Source of the DNA: Aureimonas jatrophae
GTDB lineage: Bacteria; Pseudomonadota; Alphaproteobacteria; Rhizobiales; Rhizobiaceae
Assembly (NCBI RefSeq): GCF_900104035.1
Contig: NZ_FNIT01000018.1
Location: 1 to 49,555 of the forward strand
Length of the DNA: 49,555 nt
Direction: 5' to 3'
The notes under the pieces were generated by a model, which ran no database searches, had not been told where the DNA came from, and worked only from the letters and a program-made list of their open reading frames with translations. The translations under genes were made by a program, and so were the position numbers. Shown piece after piece: positions 44,442 through 49,555 of the stretch. Position 1 is the stretch's first letter; every line of letters starts with the position of its first letter.

Positions 44442-44952
44442 CGCTCCAACCCGTGTTCGCCCAGTTGGCTTCCTTGCTGTTCGGATCGTCGGCGGGCGCA
44501 CGACCGTTCGTCGAGGCTGCGACGTCGCCAGGGCCGGAGGTCAGTCCCATCTGCAGGAGCTTCAGCTCGGCGCGCAGGCGCGCGATCTCCAGATCATAGA
44601 GTTCCGTGCAGTTGAGGCGCTTGCCGCCTTGGCTCAGCGGGATCACCACACGGCCATAGGTCGCGATGTTGCCGTTGTCGTAGCTGTTGCCGTTGCCGCT
44701 GCCGTTGATGGCGCCGACATCGAGATAGGCGCCCGATCCGCCCACCGCCGAGCGGCAGGTCGTCCCGTCGGCCGCGCGCACCTCGTCCTGGCCCTGCGGC
44801 AGCGAGACGCCCGGCAGGTTGAAGCCGCTCTGACTCTGACTGAGGTAGTACCGGTCTTCCGCCCGCAACGGCGTGGGAAGGGCGGCCGCAAGCGCGAGCG
44901 CCGCCAGCCCGGCCCCCGTCAGGACAAGCGCTTGCCGAGGAACTTGCCGCAT
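44413..44952 (-). CDS. Exported protein of unknown function in the fimbria-like cluster
   Basis: A 179-residue protein with a signal peptide ending near TPLRAED. The mature part contains NLPGVSLPQGQDEVRAADGT, a Cys (TTCRSAVGGSGAYLDVGAIN), an Asn/Gly-rich turn region, and YGRVVIPLSQGGKRLNCTEL with a second Cys. A helical LEIARLRAELKLLQMGL follows, then a polar tail ending KPKRK. Two cysteines may pair. It overlaps the genes on both sides (34 and 29 bp), implying a stoichiometric complex or assembly chain. I know no named family; a linker or base subunit is guesswork. Confidence 0.68.
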   Translation of the reverse strand: MRQVPRQALVLTGAGLAALALAAALPTPLRAEDRYYLSQSQSGFNLPGVSLPQGQDEVRAADGTTCRSAVGGSGAYLDVGAINGSGNGNSYDNGNIATYGRVVIPLSQGGKRLNCTELYDLEIARLRAELKLLQMGLTSGPGDVAASTNGRAPADDPNSKEANWANTGWSDGTSKPKRK

Positions 44953-45323
44953 ATCTGAGCCCTCACCTGGGTTTGCGAGTTGGGAAACGGAATGCTTTCG
45001 GCGCAGACGCGCACCTTGCGAACGGCTTCTCCCGCAAACGGGATCGTGACGATCACGGGACGCGAGCCCTCCGGCGCGAGCATCAGCGGACTGGCCGAGA
45101 CGCGGGCTCCGGGGACCGGCGCGAAGTCCTGATCGTAGACATGGACCTCGACGCGGATCGGACGGTCGTAGGGATTGGAGGGAAAGACCCGGACCGCGAA
45201 GGCGTCGCTGACGCTGCGGACCTCGCCGCGCATCGGGGTCAGGGACTGCGCGCGAGACGCGCCCGTTCCCAGCGCCACCGCGAGCGCGATGATCAGGGGG
45301 ACGGCGGCGGGCTTCACTCGCAT
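44919..45323 (-). CDS. Single-domain PapD-like periplasmic chaperone
   Basis: A 134-residue exported protein (signal peptide ending GASRAQ). It aligns by eye to only the N-terminal Ig domain of fimbrial chaperones: SDAFAVRVFPSNPYDRPIRV, then VSASPLMLAPEGSRPVIVTI, where the P-x-x-x-L-x-P-x-G-x-x-V-x-V edge strand would donate to a pilin. The usual second Ig domain is missing and the sequence ends soon after RVCAES. Two cysteines (about 109 and 125) could pair. It overlaps the upstream pilin-like gene by 10 bp. It is the natural folding partner of the flanking SCPU-like subunits. Confidence 0.66.
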   Translation of the reverse strand: MRVKPAAVPLIIALAVALGTGASRAQSLTPMRGEVRSVSDAFAVRVFPSNPYDRPIRVEVHVYDQDFAPVPGARVSASPLMLAPEGSRPVIVTIPFAGEAVRKVRVCAESIPFPNSQTQVRAQICGKFLGKRLS

Positions 45324-45793
45324 CGCACCGTCACCGTCGCCGAGTAGTTGCCGCCCCGGAACGAATCCGTGCTAGGTTTCGTGCCGGTCAGGTTGATATC
45401 CATGTTGCTCGTGCCCGAGCCGGTCATCAGCGTCGACGACCCGGTCTCGGCAACGCTCTGGGCGCCGCTCAGGGAATAGACCGGCGTCCAGGTCGTCGGT
45501 CCCGTGTCGGCGACCGGGGCGGTGGCCGCGCTGACGGCGTCGAGGCTGACGCGCACGCCGCCTGTCGTGGTGACGGTGACCTTGGCGGGAGAGCCGCCGG
45601 CGTTCTTGGAACTGAGATTGCTGAGCGTGCCGTTGGTGGTCATCACGCCGGTGCCGTTGACGACGGCGATGGTGCAGTTCGTCGTGACCGTGCCGTTGAA
45701 GGTCACCGTGTTGGTGACCGCCTGGGCGCTGGCCGGGAACGATCCGCCGGCAAGGGCCGTGGTCAGCCAGAAGGCCTGTCTCATGCGTGACAT
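45314..45793 (-). CDS. Pilin-like (SCPU/DUF4402-type) exported subunit
   Basis: A 159-residue, Thr/Ser/Gly-rich protein with signal peptide ending near ASAQ. The first mature strand is VTNTVTFNGTVTTNCTIAVV (Cys40) and the last strand NYSATVTVRCE places Cys158 at the very end, the disulfide pattern of SCPU-like subunits. No Lys-rich enzyme-like region is present. First gene of the four-gene minus-strand cluster. The second ATG (45784) is an alternative start. The leader has no strong ribosome-binding site. Confidence 0.68.
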   Translation of the reverse strand: MSRMRQAFWLTTALAGGSFPASAQAVTNTVTFNGTVTTNCTIAVVNGTGVMTTNGTLSNLSSKNAGGSPAKVTVTTTGGVRVSLDAVSAATAPVADTGPTTWTPVYSLSGAQSVAETGSSTLMTGSGTSNMDINLTGTKPSTDSFRGGNYSATVTVRCE

Positions 45794-46122
45794 CTGTTCG
45801 CTCGTGAAGTGTGTCTACGAGACAAGTGTCACGCGCAGGGCGTGTGCAAAACTGGAGGATGAAGGGTGGAGGATATCGTACTTCTACCTAGTCGGTCCCG
45901 AAAGACGGTTTTCCGATCAATGGGATCCGGCCGTCGTGCTCGGTCTGGCGCGCCAACCTGCGGCGTCAGCCGGTCGAAGGGTCGAGACCGTCGGTTGTGC
46001 GGAACGGGATGCCGGCGACGGCAAGCCGGCATCCGTCGCGCGCGTTCGCGCTCGACGCGGCGTTTCAACAGAGCGGTCGGGCGGCCCGACGCTCGGCCGC
46101 CCGACCGTGGTCGCCGCTTGCC
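45794..46122. other. Non-coding region between fimbria-like cluster and FAH gene
   Basis: It holds the promoter of the minus-strand pilin cluster and the terminator of the FAH gene. A small inverted repeat, TGTCT-ACG-AGACA (45812-45824), sits 19 bp upstream of the pilin start, and a duplicated TGGAGGAT occurs near 45852-45875. I see no gene. Confidence 0.5.
46074..46107 (-). terminator. Terminator hairpin of the FAH-family gene
   Basis: A perfect 13-bp stem (46074-46086 with 46095-46107) closes an 8-nt loop, 16 bp beyond the FAH-gene stop. No long T tract follows on the minus strand, so termination may be partial. Confidence 0.65.
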
Positions 46123-47316
46123 TCAGAGAAGGCCGCGCGCCGCCAGGTTCCGCATCAAGGCGCCGATGCCGAAGCGCCAAGGGGCGGCGCGGTTCGTGTG
46201 GGTCACGGTGTTGCGCAGGCCGCCGAGGCGCGGCGAGCGCACGCTGACGACGTCGCCGAGCTTGTGGGTGAAGCCCTTGTCCTTCACGTCGCGGTCCTCG
46301 GTGGGCGCAAACAACGTGCCGAGATAGAGCATGAAGCCGTCGGGATACTGATGATGCTCGCCCGAGGCCTGGCGCGCGAGCTCGGCCGGATCGCGGCTGA
46401 TCTCGTGCATCGAGGACCGGCCGTCGAGCCGGTAGCCATCGGTGCCCTCGACTGTCAGCGTCAGCTCGGCCTGCCGCACGTCGTCCAGCGTGAACCGAGC
46501 GTCGAAGAGGCGCACGAAGGGGCCGATCGCGGAGGACGCGTTGTTGTCCTTCGCCTTGCCGAGGAGAAGGGCCGAGCGGCCCTCGACGTCGCGCAGATTG
46601 ACGTCGTTGCCGAGCGTGGCGCCGCGGATCTCGCCGCGCGAGTTGACGGCCAGCACCACTTCGGGCTCCGGATTGTTCCACTCCGACGAGGGCAGGATGC
46701 CGATCTCGGCGCCGTATCCGACCGAGGACAGGACGGGCGCCTTGGTGAAGACCTCGGCATCCGGCCCGATGCCGACCTCGAGATACTGCGACCAGTAGCC
46801 CCGCTCCTGCAGGATGCGCTTGGCCTCGGCGGCTGCCGGCGAGCCGGCCTCGATATCCTGCAGCGTCGCGCCGATCGCCTGGCCGATCTCCTCGCGGATC
46901 GCGGCCGCTCGCGCGAAGTCGCCCTTGGCGCGCTCCTCGATGACGCGTTCCACCATGGAGCGGGCGAAGGTGACGCCGCAGGCCTTCACGGCCTGGAGGT
47001 CGCACGGGGCGAGGAGGGTCGGGGCCTCGTCGCGCGCCGCGCCGGCGGTCTCGCCCGCGGCCAGGACGTCGGCCAGCGCGTAGGAACGCTCGCCGCCCTG
47101 CCGGTCGAGATGGGAGATCGGATCCGCAAGCTCCAGAAGGGCGCTGAGCGTCGGTGCCTCGCGGCTCGACACATCCACCAGGCGGTCGCCACGCAGTTCC
47201 ACCAGCACCGGGCCGCCGAGCGCCGGATCGAAGACCCGGCCGACGAGGCGCGCCTCGCTCGCATCCTCGGGCAGCGGGCCGCCCTCGTTCCACGCGGCGG
47301 ATAGAGAGGGGGACAT
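46123..47316 (-). CDS. Fumarylacetoacetate-hydrolase family enzyme
   Basis: A 397-residue protein with a degenerate N-terminal domain and a C-terminal FAH-fold domain. Metal-site motifs are EWNNPEPEVVLAVNSRGEI (Glu-x-Glu) and TLGNDVNLRDVEGRS (Asp), followed by the KAKDNNASSAIGP loop. Length exceeds classical FAH-domain hydratases (about 280) and fits the sugar-acid-associated group related to AraD1/GguC and ketodeoxyarabonate dehydratase. GGAG precedes the ATG at 47316. It is followed upstream by a SIS-domain sugar enzyme, so carbohydrate catabolism is a fair inference. Substrate unknown. Confidence 0.85.
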   Translation of the reverse strand: MSPSLSAAWNEGGPLPEDASEARLVGRVFDPALGGPVLVELRGDRLVDVSSREAPTLSALLELADPISHLDRQGGERSYALADVLAAGETAGAARDEAPTLLAPCDLQAVKACGVTFARSMVERVIEERAKGDFARAAAIREEIGQAIGATLQDIEAGSPAAAEAKRILQERGYWSQYLEVGIGPDAEVFTKAPVLSSVGYGAEIGILPSSEWNNPEPEVVLAVNSRGEIRGATLGNDVNLRDVEGRSALLLGKAKDNNASSAIGPFVRLFDARFTLDDVRQAELTLTVEGTDGYRLDGRSSMHEISRDPAELARQASGEHHQYPDGFMLYLGTLFAPTEDRDVKDKGFTHKLGDVVSVRSPRLGGLRNTVTHTNRAAPWRFGIGALMRNLAARGLL

Positions 47317-47410
47317 GGCGGCTCCATCGATCAGGCGAGATGACGGAGCATCCCTTTCCCGGATCGCGCCGTGTCGCAAGCGCTTCCTGTGCTGCAGCGC
47401 GAAAGCCGCG

Positions 47411-48439
47411 TCAGACGGTTCGCGTCACCTTGGCCAGATGCGCCGGCCGATCGGGGTCGTGTCCGCGCGCACGCGAAACGCGCTCGGCCAGATCGTAGAA
47501 GCTGAGCAGCATGACGAGCGGATCGAGAAGGGGGTGGGCGCTGCTGGCGACCGGCAGCGTGTCGCGCCCCTCGCCGCCCTCGGCCACCAGCACGCGGCCG
47601 CCGGCCTGGCGCAGGCGCTCCACCGCCTGGCCCGTCGCACCGAAGGCGGCATCGCGCGGTCGGAAGGCGATCACCGGAAAGTCCGGCGTCAGGAGCTGCA
47701 ACGGTCCATGCATGACCTCGGCCGCCGAGAAGGCCTCGGCATGAAGCACCGCGGTTTCCTTGAGCTTCAGCGCCGCCTCGACCGCCACCGGAAAGGCGGG
47801 ACCGCGACCCACGAGGTAGCAGGAGCGCGCCGGAACCAGGAGGTCCAGCGCCGCGTCCCAGTTCGTCTCGAGCGCCCGCGAGAAGGCGTCGGGCAGCCGC
47901 TTCAGACCCTGGCGCAGGCCCTCGTCGTCGGCCCATTCGGCGGCAAGCGCCGCCAGCATCACGGCGGAGGCGAGGCAGGTCTTGGTCGCGGCGACGCTGC
48001 GCTCCTCGCCCGCTCCGATCGGCAGGACCGTGTCGGCCTCGCGCGCCAGCGGCGAGGCGGCATCGTTGACGACGGCGACCGCCAGCGCACCGCCGTCGCG
48101 CGCCGCACGCTGAAGCGCCACGATGTCCGGGCTGCCGCCCGACTGGGAGACCGACAGGACGAGCGCCCCGCGCACGCGCAGGTTCGCCTCGTAGATCGAG
48201 GCGACCGAGGGCCCCATGGAGGCGACCGGCAGGCCGACCAGGATCTCCACCAGATACTTGAAGAAGCCGACCGCGTTGTCGGACGAGCCGCGCGCCGAGG
48301 TGACCACGAAGGCCGGGCCGCGCTCGCGCAGGGAGCGGCCGAGCGCAGCCAGGGCCCCGGCCTCGCGCTGGAGCATCTCGGCGACCACGGCCGGCGTCTG
48401 GCGCAGTTCCAGGCTCATCAAGGTGGGTTCGGCGGTCAT
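47411..48439 (-). CDS. SIS-domain aminosugar isomerase/deaminase (GlmS-C or NagB-II-like)
   Basis: A 342-residue protein with two SIS domains and no N-terminal glutaminase domain. Ligand loops are SARGSSDNA, SVSQSGGSPD and ERSVAATKT; the second half has VGRGPAFPVAVEAALKLKET and EAFSAAEVMHGPLQLL, the conserved GlmS-type catalytic stretch. Without glutaminase it should run in the deaminating or isomerising direction on a phosphorylated aminosugar. It could be a NagB-II-type glucosamine-6-phosphate deaminase. Upstream of the FAH-family gene on the same strand, 94 bp apart. Confidence 0.85.
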   Translation of the reverse strand: MTAEPTLMSLELRQTPAVVAEMLQREAGALAALGRSLRERGPAFVVTSARGSSDNAVGFFKYLVEILVGLPVASMGPSVASIYEANLRVRGALVLSVSQSGGSPDIVALQRAARDGGALAVAVVNDAASPLAREADTVLPIGAGEERSVAATKTCLASAVMLAALAAEWADDEGLRQGLKRLPDAFSRALETNWDAALDLLVPARSCYLVGRGPAFPVAVEAALKLKETAVLHAEAFSAAEVMHGPLQLLTPDFPVIAFRPRDAAFGATGQAVERLRQAGGRVLVAEGGEGRDTLPVASSAHPLLDPLVMLLSFYDLAERVSRARGHDPDRPAHLAKVTRTV

Positions 48440-48508
48440 GCGGGCGGATCCGGTTGCAAGGATGGCTCATGACTCGCCTAGCAGCCGGCGAGACGGATGC
48501 GAAGGGGC

Positions 48509-49045
48509 TCAGCCCTTGGCCAGCGGCTCGAGCCCGACGCGAAAGCGCCGGGCATGGCGCCGATAGGTTTCCGCCGAGCGCCTGAGACCCTCGACGGCCG
48601 CCTCGTCCAGGGTGCGCACGGCCTTGGCGGGCGAGCCGACGATCAGCGAGTTGTCGGGGAAGACCTTGTTCTCGGTGACGAGCGCGCCGGCCCCGACCAA
48701 TGAGTTGCGGCCGATCCGGGCCCCGTTCAGCACCACCGCGCCCATGCCGATCAGCGTGTTGTCGCCCACCGTGCATCCGTGCACGACGGCGCGGTGCCCG
48801 ATCGTGCAGTTCTCGCCGATCGCGAGCGGCGAGCCGGGATCGGAATGCAGCACCGCGCCGTCCTGCACGTTGGTTCCAGCGCCGATGCGGACCGGCTCGT
48901 TGTCGCCCCGGATCACGGCTCCGAACCAGACGCTCGATCCCGCGCCGAGCTCGACTGCGCCGATGACATGGGCGCCGGGGGCGATAAAGGCCGGATCGTC
49001 GGCCGCCAGGGCGGGCTGGACGCCATCCAGAGCGTAGCGGGGCAT
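48509..49045 (-). CDS. Gamma-carbonic anhydrase family protein
   Basis: A 178-residue left-handed beta-helix with hexapeptide repeats. Metal ligands are His67 (LHSDPGS), His84 and His89 (TIGHRAVVHGC), exactly the H-x16-H-x4-H spacing of Cam/YrdA-type enzymes. Other landmarks are WFGAVIRGD and the C-terminal helix RSAETYRRHARRFR. AGGAGG precedes the ATG at 49045, which is favoured over longer readings. The ligand triad is intact, but many YrdA/CaiE-like members have unproven activity. It lies between a sugar enzyme and the sugar transferase; no functional link is clear. Confidence 0.88.
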   Translation of the reverse strand: MPRYALDGVQPALAADDPAFIAPGAHVIGAVELGAGSSVWFGAVIRGDNEPVRIGAGTNVQDGAVLHSDPGSPLAIGENCTIGHRAVVHGCTVGDNTLIGMGAVVLNGARIGRNSLVGAGALVTENKVFPDNSLIVGSPAKAVRTLDEAAVEGLRRSAETYRRHARRFRVGLEPLAKG

Positions 49046-49142
49046 GCGGCAGGCCTCCTCGAACCGCGCCGGGCGGCACCTCGATCTGGCCATGGAGGCT
49101 GAAGCGGGACCGCAAGGCAAGGAGCTACGGCCCCCGAACACG

Positions 49143-49170
49143 AAAACGGCCCGCCGAACAGACGGGCCGT
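49143..49170 (-). terminator. Intrinsic terminator of the sugar transferase gene
   Basis: An 8-bp stem (ACGGCCCG 49146-49153 with CGGGCCGT 49163-49170) has a 9-nt loop and is followed on the minus strand by TTTTCG. It lies 27 bp after the stop at 49197. Confidence 0.7.
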
Positions 49171-49196
49171 CCCAACAAGCCTAAGGCTTGCCCCTA

Positions 49197-49555
49197 TCAG
49201 CAGCTTCCGTCGCGTGCGACGACGACCTTGACGGTTTTAGCCATGATGCGCAGGTCGAGGAGGGTGGAGGCGTTGCGCACGTAGTAGCTGTCGTACTTGA
49301 CGCGCGTGGCGTAGCTGGTGTCGGAGCGACCGTTGACCTGCCACATGCCGGTGAGGCCCGGCCGGGCGCGCTTGTAGGTCGAGAAGCGGTGGGCGTAGCG
49401 GTGCGCTTCCTCGTCGACGATGGGCCGCGGGCCGACCAGGCTCATCTCGCCGCGCAGGACGTTGAAGAGCTGGGGCAGCTCGTCGAGGCTGGTTTCGCGC
49501 AGGAAACGTCCAAGGCGCGTGACGCGCGGGTCGTTGCGCAGCTTGTGGTTGGCCT
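49197..49555 (-). CDS. ExoY/WbaP-type sugar transferase (partial, C-terminal part)
   Basis: The last 118 codons of a bacterial sugar transferase that links the first sugar phosphate to undecaprenyl phosphate at the membrane. The partial protein reads [40 protein letters not shown], then [17 protein letters not shown] and ends in VVVARDGSC. The D-E-x-P-Q and VGPR-P motifs are the family's active-site and phosphate-binding signatures. The N-terminus and membrane anchor lie beyond the right edge. The end sequence fits exopolysaccharide synthesis. Downstream terminator as listed. Confidence 0.92.
   Translation of the reverse strand, partial: ANHKLRNDPRVTRLGRFLRETSLDELPQLFNVLRGEMSLVGPRPIVDEEAHRYAHRFSTYKRARPGLTGMWQVNGRSDTSYATRVKYDSYYVRNASTLLDLRIMAKTVKVVVARDGSC

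Overview
The window is a GC-rich, densely packed alphaproteobacterial chromosome segment, most likely from the Hyphomicrobiales (Rhizobiales). The evidence is high GC, dapD/dapE/argB/def-fmt-truA housekeeping genes of rhizobial type, Tat-exported PhoX, an HWE-family kinase, an ExoY-like sugar transferase and AttH-type genes. A near-perfect chromosomal parS site at 6407-6422 suggests the segment lies in the origin-proximal ParB domain of a main chromosome. I call 45 protein-coding genes and see no rRNA, tRNA, CRISPR array or intact mobile element.

Left part (1-13.4 kb): a terminator and a decayed fragment of an osmoprotectant-type ABC permease are followed by a minus-strand ABC ATPase / FtsX-type permease / AttH lipocalin-like operon, which looks like an envelope lipid or lipoprotein handling unit. 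Next come an HWE sensor kinase, parS, an MltB-type lytic transglycosylase, phoX with a convincing Pho box, a small exported protein, a trypsin-like protease with a peptidoglycan-binding domain, and rmuC.

Core metabolism (13.4-26 kb): def-fmt-truA run on the plus strand. A glyoxalase-like gene and its divergent WYL regulator come next, then an integral membrane gene overlapping dapE, an SLT lipoprotein, dapD, a LOG-like protein, a small hydrophilic protein, a HAD pyrimidine nucleotidase, a phosphate-type porin and argB. DapD and DapE are two steps of the succinylase route to diaminopimelate and lysine.

Accessory stretch (26-33 kb): an outer-membrane-like protein, about 670 bp with no clear gene, two genes of unknown function, a large hybrid histidine kinase with two receiver domains, and a divergent single-domain response regulator.

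Transport/catabolic unit (32.2-43.9 kb): a FadR-type GntR regulator is divergent from an operon of two oligopeptide-type ATPases, three tandem paralogous solute-binding proteins, two permeases and a cytosolic gamma-glutamyltransferase-like Ntn hydrolase that lacks the usual glutamate-binding arginine. A perfect 26-bp inverted repeat in front of the regulator shares a 15-nt core with a second copy in front of the transporter, so the regulon is legible from the DNA.

Right end (43.9-49.6 kb): a four-gene, end-overlapping minus-strand cluster encodes two spore-coat-U/pilin-like subunits, a single-Ig-domain PapD-like chaperone and an unknown exported protein. No usher is present in the cluster. 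A fumarylacetoacetate-hydrolase family enzyme, a SIS-domain sugar isomerase/deaminase, a gamma-carbonic anhydrase and the C-terminal part of a polyprenyl sugar transferase, cut by the window edge, complete the window. The strongest candidates for something undescribed are the three-receptor/GGT-like transport operon and the usher-less fimbria-like cluster.
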